Shown here: positions 12,928 to 25,441 of the stretch, one piece after another
Numbering within the stretch: the first letter of the stretch is position 1
Layout of the letters: each line of letters opens with the position of its first letter
Source of the DNA: Macrotrachela quadricornifera
Lineage: Eukaryota; Rotifera; Eurotatoria; Philodinida; Philodinidae
NCBI GenBank assembly: GCA_022393335.1
Contig: JAJEKB010021880.1
Location: 388,386-452,385 of the forward strand
Length of the DNA: 64,000 nt
Reading direction: 5' to 3'
Made by a program: the position numbers and the translations under genes
The notes under the pieces: model-generated
Database searches by the model: none
What the model saw: the letters and a program-made list of their open reading frames with translations, nothing else
Told to the model about the DNA's origin: nothing

Positions 12928-15900
12928 CTATTAACTTTTACGTACATAACAAAATACAATAAAACTCTTAAGTCATATCTCTACGTGTACTATTAACACT
13001 AAACCAGAAGTTTTGAAAACTCAATTTGAAAAAAAAACTGCTTATACGTTGTGTCTACTGCTAGTAGGCAAATACAAGGCAAACTCTTCTCAAACATACA
13101 GAATGATGAAAACTGATTTCTTCACTACCTGTCTCTTTTTTTACTTACTCAATGTACATACATAAGGAGTAAATAAACGATTAATAATCAATCATGCACC
13201 AATAGCCATAGTGCCTCTTTATGAGGAAAAAGGATCAAAAGTATTTTATTTTCTTTATTCATTTCAGATTACTGCTGCTCTTTTCGATAAATAGTCTTTT
13301 TTTTAGTATTAAATCTTATTTTGATAGGATTTATAGAGATTTGTTTGGAGAAATTTAATGTTTTAGACGAAATTTTACTTTAGTATCATCTTACAAATAA
13401 AATAAAATATATTCCAAATTCTATATTTTTCAAAGTATTCGATTTCAAATTCAATATAAATATTGGTAATCAGATCTGTTTTTAGGTAGTTCTCAATCGA
13501 TATACTTCGATTGTACTGCTATTTTTACTATTTGAATAAGCAATTCAATGGCTACTTCCACTTTTTCAGTGAAAAATTTTGAAGATTAAAATTGAGTGTA
13601 ATTGAAAAGAATTCTAGCAGCATAATCCATATCGCAAACCTAATTATTCTGCACCAAAATTTAAATTACACATTCACTCAACGGTCACACTACATGTGTT
13701 TATTTAAACTGGTTTTTTTTCATGTAATATGTTTTCGACTTGTCTTTAGAGACTATTTTTTTGTATAAATTTTCAATTACCTTCTCAAATAAATTAAAAG
13801 TTTATTTAATTTCTTCTGCATTCTTTTGTTTTATGAAATATGCCAAATAGCCAATTAACATGATTAATGTATAAAAAGGTATTTATCAATATTTCAACGC
13901 CAATAATTATCAGCCTTAACTGAATGAATTCTTTTTAATATGATACCAGCTTGCTCTAAAACTCGAGTAATACCATATTTACTTAAATTTTGTTTGCAAC
14001 ATTCATTTATTGCCGATGCTTCTTGATTATAAAGAACATGTTTTATCATTATTTATTGTTATATCATATATTTCACTATTATTACTTTGAATTATTCATT
14101 GTTTCTCTTTCATATTATGGTCAGTTGCTTTGAAAATTAACTGATTGATTAATCAAATACAAAAATCTTACGTAGATTATAAAAATGTATTCAATTTTCT
14201 TTCTGTTTGTTAATAGTTTTGACACATTTTTATCTTTCATACAATAATAATAACAATAGGCACTTTGCAATCAATCAATGGTCTTTCCAACGAATTTCTT
14301 ACACATATTTTCTTTTGTTGTTTGATGAAATTCTCTCAGAGTTATTGACTATTACTTTCATCTGTCAACGAATGGTCTTTTTCTATCATCGTCATTTTAT
14401 CGGTCATTGATAATTCGATGATTCGTCAAAATTCAATCATGATTCAAGTGGCATCATCAAAGATAACTGATTTTTTGTTACTGATAAACCACAACAAGAA
14501 ATGTGCTGTCTTGGTTTATGTCTTTGTCTTGATGGTTGCTTGTCCATCGAAATTCTTCTTCATGATATTTAGTGATAGTCGATCGATACTTTTTGTGAGT
14601 CATTGTGGCTTATGGATACATATCTAAGCGGAATCAGCTGTTCTGGAAAATCACGTGATGATTTCTACAGGTTCAGTACATTTCTTTTAAGACGCTTGTA
14701 ATCGTATGCAAAAAGCGTACGTGGTACCATTTTGTGGCCCTTGTATCTCGTAATAAATAACAATTGTTTGTCAATGGTTAGCTCAAGAGTACTATTGAAA
14801 TGTTTAGAAGATATGATGGTATTATTGATGAGCCTCAACTTTATCGTTACGATGAAAAATGGGAAGATCAACAGATGTAGTTGCCTCATGTATTACGTGT
14901 TGGTGTCAAGGCACCCGTGCAGAATTTTTGACACGGATGTATTGCATAATCATCTAACATTTCCAATCAATATCAAAAGAAAACAAATAATGGTCGAATA
15001 TAATATTATTTCTATATATTATTCTAGAATGAATTTCAAAAATAAATTAATTTAGAACATATTATATTTCTAGTACGACAGGATAGAAATTCGAATAGAA
15101 TTTGTGTATTTAGAATTGAAAATGTTTGAAGATTAGAGCAGCTTTTTTAAGCAAATACAATTAAACAAATAATAGATTATCTATGAAGAATTTCTCTTCG
15201 AATATTTAAAAGAAATATCTATTTTCTCTAATAAACTAGAATGTATCGCATGATCTCAATTATCAAATTTCACTCTGCAACATACCATTAAATCATATTA
15301 AAATCAGTTGATTTCAAAAATAAAAATACGAACAATGAAATTACAATAATAGACAGCAATAAAATAGGACGTGTAAACACGTTTTCTGATTTTGAAATAA
15401 TTTAACATGGCTATAAGAAAAACTTTTAGTTTAGTCTAAAAAAATTTATAAAATAATCATCATTCTATGTCAGAATCAAACTGACAGACCATAGAAAACT
15501 ATGACATAACACTCAAATGTTATGAGCAACAGAATGATATTTTTTTTAGTGACATTATCAACCAAGATTAGTATTCTTTTTATGAAGCTTATAATAAGTT
15601 TAAGAACAGGAATTTGAACTTATTTTACTCCCTAAAATAAAGACAAATGAATCATTCATCTTAATGGCATAAATATAAATAAATCGTTTAGTTTTAATAA
15701 ATAATAAAGACAATGTAACACTAATTATTTATGAAGATTAGATAAAATCTTCATAGTTCAAAATAAAAAAAAAACATGTTTATCAAATTTATTGTTTCTC
15801 TGAACAAGAGATGGTAATAATAATTTATTTCATATAATTCATCTATTAAAGCAAAGTTAACTTGATTAAATCTTAATTATACCAACTGAAATTGACTGCT

Positions 15901-17422
15901 GTGGTTATATGAGATACCTCATCTTGATTTATAAGAAAATAAAGACAATGAACAAGAATTTCATTCATGCAGAGCATTGGTCTTTATTGTATTGCTCATT
16001 GATATGTTTTTTTTAATTTTTTTATTAAATATTATATGAATATGTTTTATTTCTTAGGTGTCTACCATACCGCGCTTTTACTCTAACGTTAACTGCATTT
16101 CATAGAAAATATCGTAGAGAAAAAAAATTTTAATTATTTTTATTAGTTTTGATACCAATGAAAAATTATTAAATAGGTATTATGAGAAAATGCCTTGATT
16201 AGTATTAGATTACAAAGAACGAAAGAAAAAAGATAAACTAACTCTCCTCTTTCAGATTAGAAGACCCTGTCCTTTTATTATAGAAATTTACATCACACAT
16301 TAGATCTTTTACTTACATGCTCTTTCCAAAATTCAGTTAACATTAATTGTTAATTAGCCATTCTGTTCGTGCTGTTGGTGCATGCTTCTAGACATGCGCA
16401 ATGTCAATGACAATACTGAAAAAAACTGACACTGTTGCATCGATACTGATTCTCAGTGATCACTGAGTTCACTGATATCATGTAATTCATTGTTAATTAT
16501 ACGGCAAGATCTGTGCTTAGAATGAAGAGAACATGTTCATAAGATAGATGCATGTAGCTTTCAAGAAAAATAAAAACTTTATCAATGACATAACAAAAAA
16601 AGTTCATCGAGGAATTAGATTAAAAAAATAATGAATAAATGTATACTATAATCTATTCATTCTAAGCACATGTCTTGTCATATAATTAACAATCAATTAC
16701 ATGATATCAGTGAATTCAGTGTTCCTACCATCATCAGTGACACCGAGAGTTCTATATATCGGGATCATGAAAATCAACAAAATAGAATCATTTTTATCTT
16801 TTTTTTTTTTATTGTAACATATTATAATCTAGAAATAAATCTATAGGAAAGTTCATATATCCAATGCTGTAAATATTAAAGTCTCCCAAATTATATATGA
16901 GTGTAAAGAACTTTCGAATGTTTTTAATTGAAAAATCTATTTGTTCAAAATGTTCTGAAAAATCCTCGTCAATTTTTTTCTAAGAAATTTTTTCGAATGT
17001 TAACGAAACAAAAAGATTTCTAAGCGATAAATAAAATCAACATTAAAAACAGATTTCATTTAAAAAACGTTTCTGTTAACAATGATAGTTTTTTTTAAAG
17101 AACGATTTATTTTACACGGTTGTCAAGGTACTCACAGCAAATCTACTTTGAACTCTGTTTCAATGAATTTGAATGTGAATTTAATGCTGTTCAAATATTG
17201 TTGTTTTTTGAAGAGACCTTTTATACATTTTTATTATTTTCTTTTTACTAATGACATCATTTTATTATGATAGTTTACTTTGGAATCAACTAGTCTAACA
17301 TAACCTTTCTTTTTATTTCAATAGTTGACACTTGTATTTTTACATTGTTGTCATCATGATGTATGCACAAATATCAAGAGTATATATATAAAGAGATTTT
17401 AATTGAGGATTTAAAAAAATCA
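12928..17422. other. Long intergenic region, no confident gene
   Basis: About 4.5 kb of AT-rich DNA. A minus-strand stretch near 14050-13905 reads like about 45 residues of protein (includes QEASAINECCKQNLSKYGI) but has no start or exon partner. Around 14780-14900 (+) a protein-like run starting at an ATG breaks at a stop. Both could be relics; neither is assignable. Only the inverted repeat at 16461-16722 is clear. Confidence 0.5.
16461..16722. repeat. Inverted repeat, ~65-bp arms
   Basis: Arms at about 16461-16525 and 16655-16722 are near-perfect reverse complements. Both contain the block catgtaattc/attgttaattat and tctgtgcttagaatga or their complements. The spacer is about 130 bp. This is MITE-like; no duplication was identified. 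Confidence 0.75.
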
Positions 17423-18802
17423 ATGGTTAATCCGAAAATTATTATTCTTTTGATAATCTTATTCTCTAGTAAGTACTGTGGAATGAATTTTTTTAAGTAT
17501 GTTTTCAGTATTTATTTGTTAAGATGTTCATTTATTTTTATCATCTGCGAGTGTCAAACGAATAGTCGAATGGAATACACTCAAGCTTAAATGGGGACCA
17601 GATCCATTGATATCCAATAATGATGTATATGTTCGACAACCACGAACTGTCCAACAAGCTCTACAAGAACAATATGAGAAACTTCCATACGGTTTAGGTG
17701 ACCAATGTATTGGTAAGAGCAACACATTCTTCTATAGATAATCTGTCTTTTAATATACAACTTTTGTAAAACAACAAGATTATTTTAAACTGACAAGAGA
17801 GTATTTTAGACGAGACGTAAAGAATAAAGATTTAGCAATTGAATTGATAGTTGAAGGAGACAGTTTTAAAAATCTACATAAAGTTTGTCAGAATGTGTGT
17901 TATTTATTTCTGATAAACAATAGGTAAAACTACTGTTGGTTATCGTTATTGGAAAAATAATGATACTGGAGTTATTCTTCTATATGACAAACAAGGAACA
18001 ATCACCGGTATTCAACTAGCTGTGAGTACCATTTTATCTCTCTTTATTTCGAACATTATTTTTTGTCTAGTTTCCTCGATCATTGGCTAAACCTAAATTT
18101 TATTCATTCGACACTCAAAAAATGTTCAATAGAGAGACGATTAACAATGTTGACATGTACACAATCACGGCATATTTTGTCGAACCCAGTAGGTCTTTTC
18201 TGTCTCGTTTGTTTGATTCTTTTTTGGTTGTTACACTAGGTACAATATGTAGTGTGGGACGAACACTATCACATCTTGAGCATGAAGGAACCGGAACAGG
18301 TCTCTTTCTTCAAAATGGTACAAATCCACTTCAAGATTCTGTTAAAATACCACTTTGGGAGAATGATCTCGGCAAAACAAAATGGATTCGAGGAGCCTGT
18401 TTCAAGACAATGGGTAAGTGATTGGATTTTATTTTTTTGTTTATTTGAAATAATATTTTGTTTCGAATAGGTAATCATTATTGGTACAATAATCATCTGA
18501 ATACGAACTGTTCAGAGTTTTTACCAAGTTTTGTGTTGTACAACAAAGGACAGCTGAGTGCTTTTGGATGGAGTATTATGGGTAAATTAGATTTCTCACG
18601 AAGAATTGAGTTTCCACCAAAAGAAGCTATTTTTGTATGTTTGTTGCTCTTTCTAGCTTTTTATTTTTCAATTTAATAACTATTTGTTTAGTCATTTCTC
18701 AATCCTGTTCCAAGATGCATGCCTCAACGATATGATGATGCTGGTGGATTCAGTACAATGCATTTGTATTTTAATACAGATCCAGCTAATCTTGAATGTT
18801 AG
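17423..18802 (+). CDS. Secreted protein of unknown family, seven exons
   Basis: Seven exons join in frame to about 285 residues: 17423-17468, 17566-17712, 17924-18021, 18071-18188, 18240-18413, 18471-18634 and 18692-18802, ending at TAG. All introns have GT-AG ends and are 49-211 bp. The first exon is a hydrophobic signal peptide (MVNPKIIILLIILFS) and the rest is soluble-looking, so the product is probably exported. The mature part is rich in aromatic residues and glycine (for example VGYRYWKNNDTG and GNHYWYNNHL) and has few cysteines. An AATAAA lies about 70 bp after the stop. I do not recognise the domain. It lies in a small cluster of secreted-protein genes with the two genes that follow. 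Confidence 0.8.
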
Positions 18803-19365
18803 ATAAGATCACAGAAAATGCAGCAAATGTTCTCAATAATGTTTTGCTTTATTGTCAACGAAATTTACTTTCAATAAAAATGTCTATATTGAATAGTGAT
18901 GATTGAATTCTTTTATAATATTTGTTTAACAGATTTTATAATCAAAAAGTGTTTTTTTAAAATTAATTATTGATATTTTTTGTTGCTGGTTTCTTTTTCA
19001 TTTTAACATTTTAAGAAATTTTTTTTCATTCAATCAGTTCATATATAAATAAATTTTTTTTTCTTGATTCATCGATTATTTTTTCTATTGGAAGAAAAGA
19101 AAATGCTCCTCAACATTTTCATTCTTTTCTTTTCTATCGGTCAAAATATGTTTAAAAGGGAATATCCCACTAACGTTGATCACAATTTCCCATCGTTCAA
19201 TATTTCAATATAAATAGACAAATAAATTTCAATGTTTTATATTCACAAATTATTATTCAAATAATCATATTCAATTGAAAATAATTCAAATTTCTTAAAT
19301 AAAAAGTAAGAATAATATTTAATATTTGAATTATTGATTAGAATTTTTGTTTTTTATTTGTAGAT

Positions 19366-19761
19366 ATGTCATTTTCATATAGATTATCATTTCTATTCAT
19401 TTTCTTGATGATTATTAGTTATGTTATGTCAAATGTTATTCTTGAAGAAAATCAAATATTAAATGTAACAAATGTTGATCTTATTTCTTCTGGTAGTGGT
19501 CATTTATTTTTCTTTGAACAAAGATAATTTATTGAATTTTGTTTAGATGAAAATGAAAAGTTGAATGAAGTATTTCCACGTGTTCGTCGTGATTGTGATT
19601 GTGTAACAACAACTGGTCGATGTCTTTCTCATGGACGTTATCAATGTTGGTTTGGAAAAAAAATCACTATGGTTCAATGTGTTGTTAATAAATGGGAAAC
19701 AGTTGGGGTTTGTCCGAGATCATGTAAAACACTTCATAATGATCAAGCTTATTGCATTTAA
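19366..19761 (+). CDS. Small secreted cysteine-rich protein
   Basis: Two exons (19366-19498 and 19547-19761) give 115 residues. A signal peptide (MSFSYRLSFLFIFLMIISYV) is followed by a short acidic pro-like segment. After a basic PRVRR site comes a compact domain with about eight cysteines (CDCVTTTGRC ... CVVNKW ... CPRSCKT ... YC). The intron is 48 bp, with a weak-looking donor (gtcatt). The ATG lies two bases after a polypyrimidine/AG (tttttatttgtag), so the mRNA 5' end is probably made by a splice acceptor. By layout it could be a processed defence or signalling peptide; that is inference. Confidence 0.75.
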
Positions 19762-20313
19762 ATTTATCACAACAGATCTGTTCATTGTTGAATTAGAAAA
19801 AATAAATATTTCATAAAAATAAAAAAATATTCTTTTCTATGTAAAAGAATAAACAATTCTAATATGTGATCTTGGAAAATGTTTCCTATCATTATTGATC
19901 TAATGATATTATTTTGTTTACTTTATCATTAACCTCAAATTCCTACATTTCATCTTTTTTTAAAATAATTTCATATTATTGATTTTTAAAGAAACAAATT
20001 CTGTGAAAGAAAATTCTGAGCCCGAATCAAATAGATTAGTAATGCAACTATTTGCATTTTAGTTTTAATTCACATAATACATTGTATTAAAAAATAAAAT
20101 ATATCATGAAGATGCAGCGTGAAAAGAGAATACAATTTATATAAGATCGCTCATTTTATATATGAAATAAGACAAAAGAAATTTTCCTTGGATAGAAAAA
20201 AATGGTCGCATAGAACTTTGCTTTTTTTTGAAAACAAGAAGTATACGGTTAAAATAAGCTTTACTTTGTAGATTGCTGAGTCTTTCATACTATATTTTGT
20301 TCTTTTTAAATTA

Positions 20314-21030
20314 CAAAAACAAATCTCGCTTTCGCACGATCGAAAAATGGTAGCTTTACATTTAGTTCATTTTGAAAACAAAAAAGCATCCTTATAAAAT
20401 AAGTCATCTTAAATAAATTGTAGAACTTTTTATGCTGCACCTTGTAGTATATTTTGTTTTCTAATTAAGTGATTGAAAATTAAAATACAACGCATAGCTG
20501 TTTAATCTGCATCATCTGAAAGTTAAGTTTCAAGAAAAACAGTTTTTAAAAAAATTTTATTATGATCATATCAGTTGAAAGGTGATTAAATACCATAGAA
20601 AAATCTTCGCTTCATTTTCTCTATCATCCTATAAAAAAACATTTTGTTTTGACTTTTTTATAAGAAAATAAAATAATCATGACATTACTTTTCGATACGC
20701 CTAAGTATATTTTTTTCAAATATAATAGGAAAAAAGATTTAAAATTTCTTTTCAAACTTTGAAATATACTTCTTATATAACTCGTTGAACTCTCTTAAGC
20801 TGCCATGAGAAAAGAAAAAAGTTTTCTGTTAAAATTTTCAATTAGAAGCATCTTACATACGCTGCAAATGCGTAAAAATCCAAATATCTCAATCATTGTA
20901 TATCAATGGTCATCAATATTTTGAATTTATTAATTTAACGATGGTATCTCCAATTCGACCCAAATATGTCTAATCTTATCAGGGGATACCACAAATGTCT
21001 TTATTCTAAGATAAGAAGTAATAGAAGATT
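20314..21030 (+). repeat. Dispersed ~0.7-kb repeat, copy 1
   Basis: This segment aligns nearly end to end with 23851-24516 in the same orientation. Shared blocks include cacgatcgaaaa..tgg near the start and a conserved 3' part around ccaattcgacccaaatat and ataagaagtaat. I see no long ORF, inverted ends or clear target duplication, so the class is unknown. Confidence 0.8.
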
Positions 21031-21261
21031 TGGCTGAATACGGGAGAAGTTAATAATACCAATAGAAATAATGTAATCTATATGTAGGTTCTTGATATTT
21101 AATGGGAGTGACTAGTCGACGTTTACGACTGTTTATGAATATACAGAATAAAAAAGATGACCGTACATGCACATATCGCTTATAGTTGGCATTTCTGATA
21201 CCTTACGACATCATCTAATCATCGTTTTCAATCACTATGCCGTCATGAGACTGGGAAACAG

Positions 21262-22010
21262 CTAATTTATATGGACGCTGTATACAGTGATCGTAATAAC
21301 ATTGTGAAACGTCGTATATGGTTGTTGTAAACAATAACTGGAAGCGTCTGTCGTGTTCCAGCGTAATTGATCGGTATATGGCCGTTTACGGCCGGGGGTG
21401 ATTGACCTAGGGACAATTAATGAATGTATATATATCGTTTTTGCATATGTAATTCGATGGACATCACTCATATACGTGTATATAATAGCTACCATATCAA
21501 GGCTAATACAGTACCTTTCTAACCCATGCTGTTCCATTTCCCAATGAGAGAGAAATATTCAACGTTATTATTTTCGTATAATTTGATAGACAACAGATAA
21601 TATATTTTCCATTAGCGTTTGTTGCTGACACTATCCATCTCGTATAACTTTGAAATTGACAGACAACCGTTGCTAACGAACCTATATTCAGATTGTTGCC
21701 GATCAAAAGAATATTGATGCCATCATGTGCGTTTATATCATAAACTTCTCTGGGAGAAATTTCTAATTATCTTGGAACATTCATACAATTATTACACACA
21801 AATGAGGACGACATAGACTGTACTAGTAAATCGAGCCGATTCTCCATACAAACATGTACCAGTCTGATAATTCCATCTACCATTGCTAGCTGCACAATTC
21901 TGAGCACATGAGACACAATCAGAATAATTAAAATAGCCAATACCACATGATGACTAATTAGTCCCATCATATACAAAATCACATGTACATACAGTTACGT
22001 CGTTATTATA
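21262..22010 (-). pseudogene. Broken gene for a cysteine-rich secreted-type protein
   Basis: A minus-strand segment near 21990-21840 encodes a cysteine-rich stretch (GIGYFNYSDCVSCAQNC) with an in-frame TAG just before it. A second exon-like block (about 21751-21503) reads GINILLIGNNLNIGSLATVV, then continues with glycosylation-type NYT and NGT sites. A shorter block lies further downstream. The pieces are in different frames, and neither a start codon nor a full set of splice sites is evident. It lies beside an intact secreted-protein gene on the same strand. Family not recognised. Confidence 0.45.
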
Positions 22011-22589
22011 TACTTTATGATTACTGAAGTTGTTAAATTGGTCACGTCAACTATATAAATTAAATGATGCACTCTGATAGAACAAAAATTGATCCATTCA
22101 TATTACAATAAATATGATAAAAACATTAAATTCCATCTTCTGTCCGCAAAGCGAACTAGAAAAATCAATATAGAGCAACTCGTATTTTTTTCGTTTTGAT
22201 CGACATATTTATATGACGCTATATTATTAACAACAACTCTATTAGGCTCAAGAGTATAGTCTAAAGAGAATCTATTCATTATATTGCATTGAATACCCGC
22301 ATAAATACTGAAATTTTATTCTACTGCTCTTGTGTGAGAAAGAAATAACAAATAGTGGAAGAAGAGATAATTTCATATAATTATCAATCTCTCCTCATGA
22401 AACCTTGCATGCCAGTTTTCAATTAAACAATAATGCATGTAGGAAAAAGGATGTTGATACGGAAATAGCGAGATCCTACTTCACTTGTCAATAAAGTAAA
22501 ATTCAATGCAGTCAATGCCGCTAATATTATTACTAATAAAGAAAAAAAATCAATTCAATCAATGAATGTATAGTTAAATTCTTTATTTT

Positions 22590-23177
22590 TTAAAAATCAC
22601 ATTTAACAGATGGGAAAATTCTTCCTGAATGTTTTGTATGAAATTGATAAGTTGCGAATATATCATAATGTAAACCATCAGTACTTATTGTTAAATTTAA
22701 ACCAGTTGGAAATTTGTTATCCAAAGGATCTACAGTAGCAGTCATTCTTGCAATACTTTTCAATCCATTTGATAAGAGATTCACACACAAATTATTCCAT
22801 CCTAGGTTATTAGTATATGACCAGCCTGTACAATTGACTCTCTGAAGATGATTATTGTCACATTTTCGTGTATTAAGATCTACTAGTGCTTGAAGACTGG
22901 TACCATTTGCATACGATGTTGTATAAACTATGTCATTATTTGCACCTGAATATCCTTGCCAAAATCGATATCCAACTATTATATTTGCACTCTTACCAAT
23001 AGCTGTTGAGGCAAAAACACCAGCTACGAAAACGTTATTGATAGAACCAGTAAAAGTAAGATTATGAACAGTACCAACTGGTGGTAACATTTGTTCAGGA
23101 AATACTAAATAAGATTCTGCATTTATTTCAATCACAACAAAAGTGATCAGTAAAAAAGATGAAATTATTTTTATCAT
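22590..23177 (-). CDS. Secreted glycoprotein of unknown family
   Basis: An uninterrupted 195-residue frame with a clear signal peptide (MIKIISSFLLITFVVIEINA). The mature part has four cysteines, the last two residues from the C-terminus (KCDF), and several N-glycosylation sequons (NLT, NGT, NCT, NLT). It is rich in small and aromatic residues and probably all-beta, with no transmembrane segment after the signal peptide. The ATG is the first of the frame. I do not recognise a named domain. It is a plausible extracellular or gut/cuticle secretion product. Confidence 0.7.
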   Translation of the reverse strand: MIKIISSFLLITFVVIEINAESYLVFPEQMLPPVGTVHNLTFTGSINNVFVAGVFASTAIGKSANIIVGYRFWQGYSGANNDIVYTTSYANGTSLQALVDLNTRKCDNNHLQRVNCTGWSYTNNLGWNNLCVNLLSNGLKSIARMTATVDPLDNKFPTGLNLTISTDGLHYDIFATYQFHTKHSGRIFPSVKCDF

Positions 23178-23850
23178 TGTTTCTTTTCAAATAAGAAAAT
23201 ATTTTAAATTGCATTCTTTTTTAAAATAGTATCATTTTAATTTTATTCATTTAATTTATCACCTGTGTTGATTGACATTTTTCTAATACAACTAAAACAC
23301 ATTTGGGATTTAAAAGATTATATGATGTATTCGAATTAAATACATCACCTTTGCTTCATGAAATGAATAGTTTTAATGAAAAAAAAGTAGATTATTATTG
23401 TGTTGAAGTATTATATTCTAAAATAAAAACACAAAAATTATATGATAAAAAAAATATTTTTCATGTTAAATCTTTTGAACTTATGAAGATGTATTGAAAA
23501 CGAACAATTTGAAAAAATAAAAATCAATCTACAATTAACAGAGTAATAAATTTCTTTCTCTAAGATTTATCTATAGAAAAAAACGATATCTTCGATAATA
23601 AATAGAAAATAATGCACAAATATCCTTTAAAGCAATTGAAAAGAGAAATTTGATTATTAGAAGTGGTAAGAATGTTTCGAAATTTCAAAACTTATATGAT
23701 ACAAGCCGTCGTTCGTATTATTGGTTCTTCTCAATAATTAAAATAAGAATCACCAGATGTCATGTGAACTCAACAAATTTGCATGTGATGTTATCCGATA
23801 TTATCGGATCTGATGAGATCCCATAGGACAATTTCGACCTGGGTACCTTG

Positions 23851-24516
23851 TACAAAAAATATCGCTTTCACACGATCGAAAACTGGTGGCTCTAAATTTT
23901 GTTTATTTTGAAAACAAAAAAGCACAACTATAAAATAAGCGATCTTAGATAAATTATAGAGCTTTTACGTTGCATCTTGTAGTATATTTTGTTTTCTGAT
24001 TAGATGATTGAAAATTGAAATATAAAGGATAGCCGTTTGATATGCTCCATCCAAAAGTTAAGTTTCAACAACATCAATTCTTGTCAAGATTTTATTATGA
24101 TGATATTAATTGAACAGTGAACAAATAGCATCGAAAATTAGAGCTTTATATACTGTATCATCATATAAATAAAGAAAACAGAAAATAAATTCAAAATTTT
24201 GATCATCATAACATGAATTTAAAATATTTTTTCAAATTTGAAATATGTTCTCTCTTATATAACTCGTTGAACTCTCTTAAGATGCCATGAGAAAAGAAAA
24301 ACGTTTTCTGTTGAAATTTTCAATTAGAAACATCTTACATATGTTGCAAATGCGTAAAAATCCAAATATCTCATTCATTGTATATCAATGGATACCAATA
24401 TTTTGAATTTATTAATTTGACGACGATGGTATCTCCAATTCGACCCAAATATATCTAATCTTATCACGGGATACCACAAATGTCTTTATTCTAAGATAAG
24501 AAGTAATGGAAGATTT
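23851..24516 (+). repeat. Dispersed ~0.7-kb repeat, copy 2
   Basis: Second copy of the repeat at 20314-21030, same orientation, about 2.8 kb away. Divergence is visible by eye (substitutions and small indels), so the duplication is not recent. Copies 1 and 2 bracket the 21.3-23.2 kb secreted-protein region. Confidence 0.8.
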
Positions 24517-24589
24517 CCGTAACAAATGGTTTATAGAATCGCTAAAACACGAACTTTCGATATATCAAAATCAGTTTTTCATGCATGTG

Positions 24590-24930
24590 CCATGAACAAC
24601 CACCCTCTAACTTTGTCTGATCGGACTGAAATTTTTACTGCAGATATTTAGGACTATTCTTCAAAGATAAAATCGGCCGTTTTCATCTTTGACTTCTCTA
24701 TCTAAATTTATGGAGTTCACAAGGGACCAGTACGCTGATATTGGAAAAAACCTTTAGGTATTTTTTATTATAAAAAGAAAGTGAGATTCTTGGAAAAAGC
24801 TCAAAGTTCCCTGTGAAATATAGCCGTAGGTATCTGCAAATATATTTTCAGTCCAATCGGACAAATTTTAACGAAGTCTTACAGTCGCAAAGTAAGACTG
24901 TCTGGAAAATCATACAAAGACCTGCTGTAA
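24590..24930 (+). repeat. Dispersed repeat, related in inverse to 45360-45690
   Basis: This segment (starting near tctgatcggactgaaatttt, with aaacctttaggtatttttta in the middle) matches the reverse complement of 45360-45690 block by block, with moderate divergence. No ORF or terminal repeats are visible. Confidence 0.7.
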
Positions 24931-25058
24931 AAATTATCATCTTCAAGATCTAGAAATGGTCAAAAAAGATGGGATACCCTTAAGGTAGTGCAAGAAAACT
25001 TTTCATGACCGTGTGATTATCTATTTTATTCAGTTTTCGAGCTAAAGCAGTATACCAA

Positions 25059-25310
25059 TCAGGATTTTCGGGTTCTATTGCATTCTATTTGACAGAGATA
25101 CTTTTGAGAACCTTGTTTTTTGAAATATTCTATTGGTAAATTTGCAAGCCCAGTGAAAGCGCTCAATGCTTTTATTCCGTGGAAAGAGGTCAACTTATTA
25201 TTGGACAATTCAAATTGTATTATATCAGTGATATTCACTGGACGATGATCAATTGTGCAATTTTTTGCAATCAAGTAATAGATTGTTTTAGCACCATTAA
25301 AGATGAGTTA
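25059..25310 (-). pseudogene. Leucine-rich-repeat gene remnant
   Basis: The minus-strand reading contains an LRR-like run: NCTIDHRPVNITDIIQFEL followed by SNNKLTSFHGIKALSAFTGL. Its leucine/asparagine spacing fits about two LRR units. After about 70 residues it stops, and no other LRRs or a start are seen nearby. It looks like a truncated relic of an extracellular LRR protein. Confidence 0.5.
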
Positions 25311-25441
25311 TAAAAATTACAATTAACCGAAATCAAAGATTTATATAGTTTGGTATCAAAGTAAACATCACTTATTAAAATCTTTTGAGTATATAAAAAA
25401 AATATATATAAAATTGCTTTTTTCTTGTACGTCTATTTATT

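Noticed and set aside
23303..23497. 64-codon plus-strand frame
   Set aside because: It reads somewhat like protein but has no start context, partner exon or known motif; it might be a relic but cannot be supported.
23800..23850. Hammerhead-type core (ctgatgag)
   Set aside because: The required GAAAC segment and flanking stems are missing.
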